Source: Rhynchopus sp. YZ270_cl-10 (taxonomy: Eukaryota; Euglenozoa; Diplonemea; Diplonemida; Diplonemidae). From it: 64,000 bases of DNA. This document shows, piece after piece, positions 34,337 to 45,700 of the stretch. The notes under the pieces were generated by a model. That model had not been told where the DNA came from, made no database searches, and saw nothing but the letters and a program-made list of their open reading frames with translations. The stretch is from assembly GCA_964035575.1 (NCBI GenBank), contig OZ037848.1, positions 1,612,001-1,676,000 on the forward strand, written 5' to 3'. A program made the position numbers and the translations under genes. Each line of letters starts with the position of its first letter. Positions within the stretch are counted from its first letter, which is position 1.

Positions 34337-34375
34337 CTTGAGACTTAGGATCATCTTACCAAACATGCTTTAGTT
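34337..34375 (+). repeat. Dispersed intergenic motif, partial copy
   Basis: CTTGAGACTTAGGATCATCT followed by TACCAAACATGCTTTAG. The GAGAGGCTTAGGTTCATCTTA half is recognisable with two or three changes. Confidence 0.5.
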
Positions 34376-34586
34376 TTTGTCTTTTTGTTTTGTTTTGTTT
34401 TGTTTTTTTTGTTCATTAGTTTCGCCTCTCTACTCTCTACGTCCATTCTATGTCTTTCACATTCATCCCCTTCTCTAATCAATCCCTTTTTGCAAACAAT
34501 AAAAAGTACAAAACGTATTACGAACAATAAGATAAGAGAGAGAGAGTGAGGCTGAGTGCCCTCTAGATCATCAGAGTTTTCGCTAT

Positions 34587-34723
34587 TCAGGTGTACGAGG
34601 TACCGTCGGGGGGGTACCCCTCAAGGGAAAAAAAAAACGTGGAGTTCACACGAGAAAAAAGCGAGGTGTCTACAGGAAAAAATCGATTTTTAGGGGCACC
34701 GACGGTACCCCCAATGGTACCTG
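34587..34723. repeat. MITE-like inverted-repeat element
   Basis: The ends read TCAGGTGTACGAGGTACC at the left and GGTACCCCCAATGGTACCTG at the right. The internal arms GGTACCGTCGG (34599-34609) and CCGACGGTACC (34699-34709) are perfectly complementary. About 137 bp long, no coding capacity; no clear target duplication seen. Confidence 0.55.
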
Positions 34724-34844
34724 ACAAACAACAGTACACCATGATACACAACACAAAACGGCCAAAAAAAAGCCCCCCCTTTTTTTTGTCACTACACGCC
34801 TGCCATTACGGCCACTTCTTGGCGGGGCTGAAAATGTGGCTTTA

Positions 34845-34917
34845 GTGTTTACCGTATTCTATAATGGGCGTAATAAAAGACCGCGTACACCGTAATATGT
34901 ACGCGGTCGGTGAACAC
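34845..34917. repeat. Nested palindrome
   Basis: Outer arms GTGTTTACCG and CGGTGAACAC (one mismatch) enclose perfect 10-bp inner arms GACCGCGTAC and GTACGCGGTC around a 10-base loop. Confidence 0.65.
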
Positions 34918-35004
34918 AAAATAGTTGTTATTTTGTTTCTTCTGTTGTAGATGGCATGCATGCAAGGCATATTCATCTTGGAATTTTTCTTTTTTGAATA
35001 TGAT

Positions 35005-35050
35005 AAGGTGACTAAGCACGAGAGGCTTGGAATATCTTATAAGCTTTTCT
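35005..35050 (+). repeat. Dispersed intergenic motif
   Basis: AAGGTGACTAAGCACGAGAG followed by GCTTGGAATATCTTATAAGC and TTTTCTT. Close to the consensus. Confidence 0.7.
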
Positions 35051-35319
35051 TTCTTTTCTGATTCTCTCTTTTATTGCACCACAACGAATTTGTGTGGGTC
35101 ACCACCCAAAAAAAAATATTTCTGCTATGTTCTGGCTTTGTTCCTTCCCACCATCACCTCTGCGGTCCCACATGATTCTACCCCCCCTCCGTCCCAACAT
35201 CGCGAACCCCCCCAAAGCGATAACGTTTGTCAAATGACTGCGAAACGACATTTCCTTTTTTGTGTCAAAACATGTTCCTTTTCTGCACCCTGCTCATTTT
35301 TCATTTTTTTTTTCTCCCC

Positions 35320-35425
35320 GGTGCCTGCGTCCGCCGATGAACGGAGAGGCGTTTGCACTTTCAACTTCCCTTTTTTCAGGTGACTGAGCACAAGAGGCTT
35401 ATATTCATCTTACCAAAACTTTTCA
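35320..35425 (+). repeat. Two-part dispersed module
   Basis: GGTGCCTGCGTCCGCC, then GAGGCGTTTGCACTTTCAAC, a pyrimidine tract ending in TTTTTTCAG, then GTGACTGAGCACAAGAGGCT and TATTCATCTTACC. The same order and spacing occur at 38351-38440. The TTTTCAG/GTGACT junction looks like a 3' splice site. Confidence 0.65.
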
Positions 35426-35733
35426 CCCTTTGTAAGCGTGTCTGCAAACTACTGTCGAGATCTGAACAAGCGGATATGTTTTTTTCCCCTTATTTTTTTG
35501 ATGGCGCGGCCGAATCAAGAAATGCTCACACGTTTTTCCAATTTCGCTTTTTTTTCTTCCAACTCTTCAACGGAAGGTGCGCCGCCGGGCAACGAGCGGT
35601 TGTGCACCGCCCCCGGGCAAGCCATTCATTAGGTTTTCTTTTCACACCCTTTGTTTGTTGACCGCAGGGTGCTTTGTGCCGTCGGAGGTGCCTGCATCAA
35701 CTTCTATTACTATTTTTCCAAACCTAAAAAAAA

Positions 35734-35822
35734 AATGTTGAGATGGTGCTCCGGGAGGGGTCGATATTGACAGGTCGTTGACAGGTCGTTGACCGACTTC
35801 GGAAAGCACCATGAGAACATTC
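35734..35822. repeat. ~89-bp inverted-repeat element with internal tandem repeat
   Basis: AATGTTGAGATGGTGCTCCG (35734-35753) is complementary to CGGAAAGCACCATGAGAACA with TT at 35800-35822, with a few changes. The loop contains two copies of TGACAGGTCGT. Probably a small non-autonomous DNA element. Confidence 0.6.
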
Positions 35823-36220
35823 AGAATGTGTCTTTCTCTCTAAAACGGTGGTTTTTTTTTAATTATAGATACCGTGTGACAGCAAAAGAGAGAGGCATTG
35901 CCAGGGTGTGTCTCTGTGACTGGGTTCTGGGTTAGAAGCGCTCAGCAATAATCCATACCAGTAGTAGCATCACATCACGGCACTGTCCGTGTTCGGACAA
36001 CCGTAGGGTTTTCGCTATGGGGGTAGTACCGAAATGTACCTCCAAAAAGCATATTGACTGCCATTTTGAAAACGGAATGGGGATTTCCCCCCTTTTTTTT
36101 TGTCACAAAACAAAAAAATCTACAAGAAAAAAGACGTCCCTTTGGTGTTGAGAGTAGAGAAGCCCCCTGCCGGGTGTGCCGCAGCAACACAACCTGCCAC
36201 AGTGTTACACAAGCGAACAT

Positions 36221-36517
36221 ATGGCGGGGGTGACGCGCTTTCATCTGAGGGTGGAGGGCAAGGTGCAAGGGGTGTTCTTCCGGAAGCACACAAACCTGAC
36301 AGCACAGACCCTCGGGGTGGTGGGGGTGGTCAGGAACCTGAGCGACGGCAGTGTAGAGATCGTTGCCGAGAGCAAGGATGTTGGCAAGTTGGAGCAGCTC
36401 GAAAACTGGTGCCGCACGAAAGGGAGCCCCAAGTCGCGTGTAAGCAAAGTCGTCTGTTCTTCAGAACGACGTGAAACCCCCAGTTACTCAACGTTTTCAA
36501 TAGATAAGTCAAAGTGA
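36221..36517 (+). CDS. ACYP: Acylphosphatase
   Basis: Single-exon gene of 98 residues, the normal length for this family. Acylphosphatase hydrolyses the carboxyl-phosphate bond of acylphosphates such as 1,3-bisphosphoglycerate. The signature VEGKVQGVFFRKHT supplies the phosphate-binding loop and catalytic Arg, and VRNLSDGSVEIVAES supplies the catalytic Asn. GSPKSRVSKV is the usual later strand. The ATG at 36221 is chosen because the protein then starts just before the first beta-strand; the frame is open further upstream without conserved sequence. No intron is needed. A G-rich tract follows 20 bp after the stop. Probably cytosolic, since no targeting signal is seen. Confidence 0.92.
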   Translation: MAGVTRFHLRVEGKVQGVFFRKHTNLTAQTLGVVGVVRNLSDGSVEIVAESKDVGKLEQLENWCRTKGSPKSRVSKVVCSSERRETPSYSTFSIDKSK

Positions 36518-37192
36518 TATGGAAGGAAGAATTCGAAGGGGGAGGGGAGGGGAGGAGGGGGACAGAAGGGGAGGGGGGTAAGAGCTCACAATGATTACTT
36601 TATTTCTTTGTTTTGATTTTCAGCTTTCCCTTATTAATTTTTCTCTCTCCGATTTCCGATTCATTTTTTTTTGTTTGTATTGCACACAATGAAAAACAAT
36701 CAAAATACCGCCACCCTCCTCATTAACTTTCCAACCCCCAACCCATTTCTAGAAACACGTTTGTTTATTTTACCCTCCCACAGTTCTTACTTAGCCTCGC
36801 ATGAGGCGACACACAGTTCGTTCCCTCCGTTCTCGGATACCTCCTGTACCTGCTTTATTACGGTACGGACCACTCATGTCGCACCCTTTTGCATGAAACT
36901 CGGCTGCGCTGCGTTTCAGCACGTTTCAACGACTCTTTCGTTTGAAAGGCGAAAAAAAAATTTTTCAAACATCTCCTATTATAATTAGCTTCTGCCTCCA
37001 CACTTTTGCCTCTTTAACCTCACTACACAATACCCGACATCACACCCAGAACACAACGAAAAAAGCAACCAGAACACACACCTCGTTTCTTTTTTGCAAC
37101 AACACACATAAACTATACGGGGCAGATCGCGTTCTCTTTTTTAGCACAGTCTTATTAGAACAGGAGCACCACCATAGTAGGAAGCGTGCAAG
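36518..37192. other. Intergenic region between acylphosphatase and AP-3 sigma
   Basis: Nothing gene-like seen. It starts with a G-rich tract and continues as pyrimidine-rich and A/T-run DNA up to the next start codon. Confidence 0.6.
36537..36589 (+). repeat. G-rich tract after acylphosphatase stop
   Basis: Repeated GGGG/GGAGGGGAGG runs, enough for a G-quadruplex on the coding strand. Confidence 0.8.
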
Positions 37193-38141
37193 ATGATTAA
37201 AGGTATGCAGGTCTTTCAGTGGATTGGTGGAGATTTGGTGGTACGAAATATTAACAAAAAAAACAAACCTCTTCCCCCCCCGACCCCACAGGAGTTATGA
37301 TTGTGAACAACCACGGGAAGACACGTTTACTAAAATTTTATGACAAAATATCGTACGACCTTCAGCAGGTATGCACCACACCTTTTTCTGTCTTTTTTTT
37401 CTACCTTTTTTTTTGTTTCAAGCTGTGTCTGAGGGAGGGGCGTGTGTGCGGCTCCTTCAGACCTCGCAACCACTCCGTTCCTGACGCAAAACACCCGAAA
37501 ACAAAACCACACACAAAAACAGAGCCTTGTCGGTGACGTGTACAGAGTAGTGAGCAAACGGACGGATGACATGTGCAATTTCGCTTTCCTCCCGAAGTGG
37601 GGCGACGGAGACACAAAGCTGATCTACAGACATTACGCGACTCTTTATTTTGTAGTATGCACCCATCCTTCTTTAATGTTTCTGTTGTACGTTTTACCTA
37701 GACACCTCAAAGGCGCTCGCATTGCGCCTCTCGTTCATGCCCCTCCCCTTTTTCCTTTTTATAACTGTATATGAAACAACTTTTTATAACTCAAACAAAT
37801 CAGCAGTTACTTAACATCGTTTGGTATTGTGGAGCATCCTCCGCACTACAACAGTTTACAAAAAAAATCTTTTTTCACAGTTCATCGTGGATGGAAGTGA
37901 GAGTGAACTTGCCATCTTGGACCTGGTGCAGGTGTTCGTGGAGACACTGGACAGGTCCTTCGAGGACGTGTGCGAGCTGGACCTGATCTTCCACTCGGAC
38001 CGTGTGCACTTCATTCTCGACGAAGTCATCATGGGTGGCATGGTGCTCGAGACGAACAAGGACGAGATCCTCCGATCCCTCGACGCGCTTGCCAGCACCC
38101 AAAAACAAAAGAAGGGTGACAAAAACGGCATTCAACTGTGA
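37193..38141 (+). CDS. AP3S: AP-3 adaptor complex sigma subunit
   Basis: Exons 37193-37202, 37292-37368, 37523-37654 and 37881-38141 give 159 residues. The first exon is only 10 bases (MIK plus one base of Gly), so the gene would be missed without splicing. The small subunit of the AP-3 coat sorts cargo from endosomes or Golgi to lysosome-related organelles. The spliced protein follows the AP-3 sigma pattern closely: MIKGVMIVNNHGKTRL, LIYRHYATLYFV, ESELAILDLVQVFVETLD, VCELDLIFHSDRVHFILDE and MGGMVLETNKDEI. VCELDLIFH with MGGMVLET fits AP-3 rather than AP-1 or AP-2 sigma. The C-terminus is shorter than in animals, ending in a Lys-rich tail. Introns are 89, 154 and 226 bp. Confidence 0.93.
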
Positions 38142-38153
38142 ACACAACAAGGC

Positions 38154-38192
38154 AGGGGTGTGGGGTGACGGGAGGGGATGGGAGGGGAGGGG
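38154..38192 (+). repeat. G-rich tract after AP-3 sigma stop
   Basis: GGGG, GGGAGGGGATGGGAGGGGAG type runs starting 13 bp after the stop; third consecutive gene with such a tract. Confidence 0.75.
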
Positions 38193-38350
38193 TACGAAGT
38201 ACGTCTTTTGGAAGAGAACAATGGATGGGGGGTATTTTCACGTTTTTTTTTTTTTTTTTTGTGCTGTATCCCGTGTTTTTGAGTGCAGTGTGTTCCAGCA
38301 AGGGGTTTTCCCCCAACCCGTCGTTTTTCTTTTGTACATGTCTTGTTTTT

Positions 38351-38440
38351 GGTGCCTGAATCCACAAGAGGCGTTTGCACTATCAACTCCACTTGATTTT
38401 CAGGTGACTGCTAAGCATGTGGTTTAGGCCTTCAGACAAC
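38351..38440 (+). repeat. Two-part dispersed module
   Basis: GGTGCCTGAATCCACAAGAG, GCGTTTGCACTATCAACTCC, a TTGATTTTCAG tract, then GTGACTGCTAAGCATGTGGT and TTAGG. Same layout as 35320-35425. Confidence 0.65.
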
Positions 38441-38499
38441 CCCCTTTTTTTTTGTTAGGGCTGCGTGGTTGGGCCACCCGGTGCGCACAGTGCACCGGT

Positions 38500-38540
38500 C
38501 GTGTACCAAGGTACACGGGCTTTGTACTTCAAGTCAATTG
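38500..38540 (+). repeat. Dispersed intergenic motif, ACCAAGGTACAC variant
   Basis: CGTGTACCAAGGTACACGGG followed by CTTTGTACTTCAAGTCA. GTACCAAGGTAC is itself palindromic. Confidence 0.5.
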
Positions 38541-39188
38541 TATTATGTGTACTACAGCGAAGACGAGGACAGCCGTCCGCTCCTGTTTGTTCAAAAAAAG
38601 GCCTTCTTTTTTTTGTTTCCCCCAATATTCAAGAAATGACCAAGCAGAAGCTTGCACTGCTTCTTATCTTGTCAGTAGTAACAGGATGAATGTATTAGCA
38701 TTCGCATTGCACTTCGTTTTATGTGCCTTCTATCTAAGTCCCTTCGCCAGGCAAGGATGTATGTGATTAAATTCGTCTCAAACGTTTCAAGTTGTTATCC
38801 GTTTGTATTTGCAGGGGAATCTAACAAAAGGGCCTTTGGACAACAAATTGTCAAATCTGCAAAAAAAAAAAACAACAAAGCAAAACAAAAAACCAAAATA
38901 GTATTCTAGCCTTGAGGTATTTTTGTGGTCTTCTGTGAGACCAAAGTCTGTTTCACACATGCAGCAGAGAGAGAGAAGAAAAAAACACGGAAATGGGGGT
39001 TTGAAAATATGTATTGTGTGTTTGAAAGCAGGTGTGTGTCGTTCCGACGGGAACATTGTCCCTCTGTACGTTGTGTGTTTTTGTTAGAGAGGGAACGTTG
39101 TCTATTGTTTCATTATTTCCCCTCAAAGAAAGGCGAAAAAGGGGTACATATCTCCCAAGGATGCTTCTCTTATTCTTGGTCATGCACC

Positions 39189-39231
39189 AAGGTACACAGT
39201 CATGAGAGGCTTTGTTCAAGTCATCTCTAAG
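39189..39231 (+). repeat. Dispersed intergenic motif, ACCAAGGTACAC variant
   Basis: AAGGTACACAGTCATGAGAG followed by GCTTTGTTCAAGTCATCTCT. It links the ACCAAGGTACAC variant to the GAGAGGCTT core. Confidence 0.6.
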
Positions 39232-39689
39232 ATGTGCCAGAAGATGTCCGCGAAGCTCTCTGAAAAAAGAAAATGGAGAGAAATACTGAGAGAAAAAAAA
39301 AAAAAAACAGCCGCCCCTGAACACAACTGAGACATAGCAACACGAGAAATAACAAAAAAGCGGACCACTTTTCATTTTTACTTTGGTACTAACTAGCCAT
39401 ATTCTCTTTTGCTCTGCTGAGGCTGCGCTTCGCATTTTGGGACGAGCTCGGGACTTGGTCTCGAATGGTGCCTGTTTTCCCAACACCACCTGAGGTGAGT
39501 CGCTCCGCTGATCTTCACTCTTCTCGATAATTTTATCCCCTCTTTCAGCTACCACACCACAGGAAAAGATTGTTTTTTTGTTTGTACCCTCACCGGGTAA
39601 ACCCCCTCTTTCCCCTTCTCTCTTTTCGTTCCTCTTCCCCCATTGCAGCGTCTCTTCGTATCTCCTCCTCCTCCTCCTCAACTTCCTAC

Positions 39690-39737
39690 GGTGACTGAAC
39701 ACGGCTTAGGTTCATATTATAAAACTTTTTCTTTTTG
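39690..39737 (+). repeat. Dispersed intergenic motif close to the sacsin-like start
   Basis: GGTGACTGAACACGGCTTAG followed by GTTCATATTATAAAACTTTT and TCTTTTT, ending about 45 bp before the ATG at 39782. Confidence 0.65.
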
Positions 39738-39781
39738 TCTTCTACTAGTAGGCACACCTTCTCTTCTCTCCTCTTCGCAAT

Positions 39782-42700
39782 ATGTCGTCCTCTTTTGGAC
39801 AGACGTCCGATTTGTCTACGAGGCTACGTGGTATTTTGCATGACTACCCAGACAGCTCGTTGCTGAAGGAGATGCTGCAGAATGCAGACGACGCTGGTGC
39901 AACGGTGCTCAAGGTTGCGTTTGATGCAGGAGGGCACAGCTGTGAGAACCTTCCCGAGAGGTTCAACGCAGAAGCAATGCAGGGGCCGGCCTTGCTAGTG
40001 TACAACGATGGCGTCTTCTCAGATGAAGATATGAAGTCGATTCAGTCCATAGGAGGTTCCGCGAAAAAGGGGAATATGACGAAGACAGGGCGGTTTGGCA
40101 TAGGGTTCAACTCTGTGTACTGCATTTCAGAGACACCCACCTTCTGCAGTGGTGGGAGTATTGCGTATTTTGACCCGTCCTGTGAACACCTTCCCGGAAG
40201 GGGTCCTGGGTATAAAATGGATTTTTCGGACGAAAAAAACAAAAAAATGATCGCAAATCATCCGAATCTGTTTTCACCCTTTTCGAGGTTTGGCTGTAAA
40301 GCGGTGGAGTGCGAGGCGTTTAACGGCACTCTGTTTCGTCTTCCGCTGCGTACTGCAGAACAGGCAGAGGAATCGAACATTCGGAAGGTGCAGTGTACCC
40401 CTGAGGCGGTGCATGACCTGCTCGCACAGTTCCAAGCAGAGGCGAAGGAGATGCTCGTCTTCTTGAAGAACGTCCAAAGGCTGGAGGTGCACCAATTCGC
40501 CTCCCCATCTAGCGCAGGGAACTGCGTTTTCTCAACGTCGCTGGCGAATCTAGCTGCCGACGACGTATCAATCAGACAATTCCACACCCGTATCCCCCCC
40601 AACCCCAGCACAGAACAGCTCCTCACCGTCTCCTCCAGCCTCCTCCTCGACGTCGAATGCGGGGACACCACACACCAATGCCGTGTACGCCAATCCACTG
40701 GCAACGGCCCCGCCTGCGCCCTCAGCCTCGACCCCCTCGCAGCAGCCTACCAACTCAAGCTCCTCCCCTGGGGTGGCGTCTGCTCCATCGTCGGATCCCC
40801 TGTGAAGGGAAAAGCCTTCTGCTTTCTCCCCATGCCCGTCGCAACCGGCCTTCCAGTGCACATCAATGGGTACTTCGAACTGCCCAGCAATAGGCGCAGC
40901 ATATTCTGGGCCCCGCAGGACACAGGGGAGGCGAAGTTCCGGCATGATTGGAACCATGCGCTCTTGACGGATGTGATTGCGAAGGAGTATTGGTTGCTGC
41001 TGAAGGATGTGCAGAGGAGCATTCAAGGGAGGGGTGTGCAGCGTGAGTCGCTCTACTCGCTGTTCCCGCCTCGCAACATTGCAGAACCGTGGAGTCTTGT
41101 GAGTGACTCTGTTGCGAAGGAGCTTGCTGACCTGCCGTGTCTGTGGTGTGAGTCTGCAGGGTGGTGCAAGCCTGCGCAATGCCTGGCAGCCAACACCGAC
41201 ACGACAGACCCGCAGGTGCTCTCCGGACTGCGCAGTGCAGGGTTTGTCATTGCGGAAGTGCCTGCAGAGGTGATCGCTGCCTTGGAGGGTGTGTGCACGG
41301 TGCTCACTGCGGAGGCAGTGCTCCGTACCTTCGACACCACAAAGAAGATGTCTGCTGCAGAGGCAGAGCCGGTATTGGATTGGCTTCTTGGTGAGATCTC
41401 AGCACGCAACGGCCATAGAGTGCCAGCACATGATGCGGACCTGGTGGCACGTCTGCGGAAGCTGCCGTTGGCGCCGACGCTGAGCGGAAAGGTAGTGTCC
41501 TTTGAAAGCACCATGCTGTACTTCTGTGAGGTGCCTGAGGTGGCCACCCTGCTCAGGGGTAGGCCTGCAGGGGACTGCCTCGTCAAAGCCGCAGACCTCC
41601 GCCCATCACTTCTCGAAAAGCTGCAGTCGCGGCAATGGCGTGACGCACTGCGGGTCTCACAGCTCCACCGGGGCAGTCTCTTTGCGTTGCTGCCGCAGTG
41701 CAGTCTTCCGACCACATGCACGCCAAACGGCAGTGAGCAGGTCACTGACACAGCGGCGTTGGAGTTCTGCAGGCAGTTGTGGAAGTGTTCTGCACTTTTG
41801 GGGAATTCCTTTGGAGATAATTGGGCTCCAGCGGAGGGGTGGTGCATCGTGCCGTGTGGGACGTACCTTTGCAGGCTGCTGCCGCAGGACAGCGACACAG
41901 TGCGGGTTGTGACCGGTGCAGACAAAGAGGCAGGTATTGACGGTGTGCTGCGCTCTGCTGGTGTGCACTCCGCTGAGATCCCTGCCCTGGCAGGCTACGT
42001 CGAGGCGCGCACTGCAGCAGGCTGCCTGCGTGCACTCTCCCTCGCAGCAAAGAGGCAGAGCCCCGCACTGTCAGAAGGTGCCCCCGCTGTGCGTGCGTGG
42101 CTGGAAGCATCGCAGTTCGACCTCTCCCCTCAGGAGATGTCACGGGCAGGGCACCTCCCTGTCTGGCAGCTCTGTGGCACCCCTGGCACGCACTCTCTCT
42201 GGCCCACGACGGTCATGCACGAGGACAGCAGGCACCGTCTCCTTCCTGCAGGCATCCTTGGCACACCTGCAGCGCTGTTGCTGACACAACACGTGAACTG
42301 CACTGAAGGGGAGCTTGCCGTGCTGCTCCGTGCAGGTGTGCCGCAGCTTGCACCTGAGGCCTTTTGGCGGTGGTACATCGCCACCTATGCAGTGGCAGGG
42401 GCAGGCACGGATGCTATAGAGGCGCTGAAGAGTGCGTCGCAGCAGATCCTCAACGCAGGTGTGCAGTACCCTAAGCTTGACGTCCGTGGTGCGGTGATCA
42501 TTCCCACCAGCGACGGCACCCTGCGTGCACTCTCCAGCACCCTCTTCGACCCAAGCAGCGCTGTGGCGGAGATGGTCCCCACAGCACGCATCGTGGAGAC
42601 AGCCTTTGCGACGGGCCCTGCACGCGGTGCGCTGCTCTCCCTTGGGATGCGTGCAGAGCTCGGCAAGGACACAGTAGTGGACATCTGCAGGGACCTTGCA

Positions 42701-45700
42701 AAGGATGGGGACGTGGTGCGTGCAACTGCAATGCTGAAGCACATCGACACCAACATGCGTGCCTTCGAGGACTCTGGATTTAGCTTTGGATTTGGGCAAC
42801 GTCAGCCGGATATGTGGACAGAGCTGTCAGGGGTTGCGTGGCTGCCCACACTGCAGACGTCTGCAGCGCCCTCGGGGGTGGAGCTGTGCACGTCTGCACC
42901 GCTGTGCCTCGCATCGGATGTGCGTCCGTTGCACGACCTCTGGCTGTGCTCCTCCCGCCGTGCCGTGCTCTCCGTCTCCTGCGGGGCTGCGCTGTGCAAG
43001 AAGTTCGGCTGGGACGCACCGCTCCCTGCAGAGGTGCTCGTCGCACAGCTGCTCTCCCTCGCAGGCTCGGGTGCTGACACATTGATCTTGGACGGCAAGG
43101 TGCAGGCCATCTACAAGGAGCTGGACAAGCACAGAAGGGCAGGCACCCTGGGCGATGCGCTCAAGGATCTGAGTGCAAAGCGTTGTGTGTGGGTGGGTGC
43201 GCAGTTCGTGACGCCTGCGCAGGTGGCAGGGCGTGCTGCGTCGCATGAGCTGCCAGGGTTGTACTCTCTGCCGGCAGCACTGCGTGTGCACTACCTGCCC
43301 TTGTTCCTGTTGATGGGTGTGCCCGAGGAGTTCAGCCCCAACGCGTACGCTGCGAGTCTTGGCAGGCTTGCTGAAGAGCAGGGCAGCACACCGCTGTCGG
43401 AGGCACAGCTGCAGACTGTGGGGAGTGTGCTGATCCACCTTGAAGGTGACGCGTCGCATGTGACTGCACAGGTGTGGCTGCCTAATGAGGATGGTGTGAT
43501 GTGTCTGCCCGACGCGCTGCTCTTCGACGACATCGACTGGGAGGCGCAAGATGCAGACCTCAACGGACGTGCCATTGTGCACAAGTATGTGTCGCACAAG
43601 GTGGCGGAGAGCTTCGGTGTTGTGGGCCGTCGTATGCTTGTCGCTTCAGAGGGCTTCTCGGACTGGGACCTCGGGGACGCAGCTGTGGCGTACGGGCAGA
43701 GCGAGAGCATCACGTCGCGTATCAGGACCATCCTTGCGGAGTACGTGGCGGACGTAGGTATCTTCAACGAGATGTTGCAGAACGCAGACGACTCAGGCGC
43801 AACGGAGTTCACCATCATGCTCGACAAGCAGACGTACGGTGCGAAGTCGCTGCTCGGGAAGGCCATGGAGGCATGGCAGGGCCCCGCTGTGCTTGTACAC
43901 AACAACGCACGGTTCACAGATGCAGACTTCACGAACCTCGCGTCCGTGGGTAAGGGAGCAAAGATCGAGTCCACAAGCAAGACCGGAAAGTTCGGACTCG
44001 GATTCAACGCGACGTACCACCTTACGGACGTGCCCAGCATCCTCTCAGGCGGCAGTCTCGTCTTCCTCGACCCGCACAGAAAGAACATTCGCGGCACAAC
44101 AGAGAACGCACCAGGGATTAAAATGAAGGTACCCTCGCGCGAGGTCTTCGGACGCTTCCCAGACCAGTTCGCGCCCTTCGTGCAGCCAGAGTTCAAGAGC
44201 GACCTGGAAAAGGCGTACGACGGAACGCTGTTCCGTTTCCCGCTGCGGAAGGAGGCGAGCGCGCGGCAGTCGGACATCTCAACCACCACGCACACGGCGG
44301 AGAGTATCATGTTGCTTCTTGCGAGCTTTGCGGACACGTCTGCGGAGCTGCTCCTCTTCCTGAAGCATGTTCGCAAGGTGCGTGTGCTTGTGCGCGAGGA
44401 GGACGGCACTGTCTCGCAAGTGTGCTCGCATGTTCTCGATATGAGCAAACCCGACGAGGTGCAACACGCTGCTGTCTACAAGTTTGTTGCCGGTGCCGTC
44501 GACTCAAAGCTGTCACGCAACTCCCTGAAGGAGCGCCTCATGGATACATCCGACAAGGATCTGCCGTGGGAGCTCATCAGTGCTACGGTCAATACACAGC
44601 GAGAAGGCGCGAGTCACAACGCAGAGTGGCTGCTGAGCACAGCTGTGGGTGGTGGCGAGACGAAGAGCATGGCAGTGGCTGCACAGGAGGCACGCAAGTT
44701 CATCCCGTGGGGTGGTGTGGCGGTGCGCTGCAAGAAAGACGGCACGCCCGACAGCGACGTGAGGGGACGTGCCTTCGCCTTCCTCCCCCTCCCGCAGTAC
44801 AACGGCCTGCGCTTCCATGTGAACGGTGCGTTTGAGCTGTCGACTAACCGCAGGAACATCTGGTTCGACGACTTCGACCAGAAGGGCGAGCGCTCCCTGT
44901 GGAACGTTGCGCTCCTGAAGGACCCTGCAATACCCGCCACAGTGCGCGCCTTCCGGCACCTGAGAGCAGTGTTCAAGCACGGCTTGTACGACCTGTTCCC
45001 CAAGGACGCACAAGGGCTGTTTGCGGAGTTCAGCAAATGCCTCTACGCGCAGCTCATGTCGGAGGAGGTTCTCTGCGCAGTTGATGAACGCGGTGTGCCA
45101 GGTGAGGACTGGGTCTGCCCACGTGACGCCATCCTTGTCCAGGAGAGCGAGGCACGCAAGTACGCAACGCAGATCAAAACGCTTGTGCTCTCCGGGCGCA
45201 AGCGTGTGGCAGTGCTCCCAGACCACATCGCAGATGCGTTCGCACCACACGGTGCCGTCACTGTGTGCCCTGAGAGTGTGCGAGACGCGCTGCGTGGGCA
45301 TGCTCTGCCAGAGGGGATTGTCAGACACGATGTCGATCATCTGCTCAGTTACGTGATGTCAGACTTGGGTGGCGAAGGAAAGGGGTTTGACTTGATGATC
45401 GGCATACCCCTCCTGCCAGTGCTATCCGTGTCTGGGGTCCTTGAGTTCAAGCAGTTCACAAGCCCCGAAGACTCTGAGTCGAGGGTTTTCTTAGCCCATA
45501 TTTTTGGAAATGCATGGCACACACATTACTTTCAATGCAAGGGTGGCATCTTTTCTCCTATTAGGATTTCGTCGAGAGATGTGAAGTCTCTGTGCGCGTG
45601 CACAAACCTGTGCGAGATGGACGCAAGCCACCTCCCTTTCATCCTGCGGAAGTGCTTGCCTGCAGGTCTGTTCAACGTAGGCCGTATCAGCCAGGCCAAC

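Larger units (their letters stand above)
30934..36220. other. 5.3-kb gene-poor region with hairpins and dispersed motifs
   Basis: I find no supportable protein gene. Open frames are short, low in complexity and unlike the codon use of the genes. The region contains several copies of the dispersed motif, an LSU rRNA fragment between direct repeats, at least five inverted-repeat elements between 32.8 and 35.8 kb, and many homopolymer runs. A TTTTG microsatellite lies near 34381-34410. Confidence 0.65.
38142..39781. other. Intergenic region upstream of the sacsin-like gene
   Basis: No gene seen. It contains a G-rich tract just after the AP-3 sigma stop and four copies of the dispersed motif in different states. 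The last copy lies about 90 bp before the sacsin-like start codon, so it could be in that gene's promoter or 5' leader. Confidence 0.6.
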
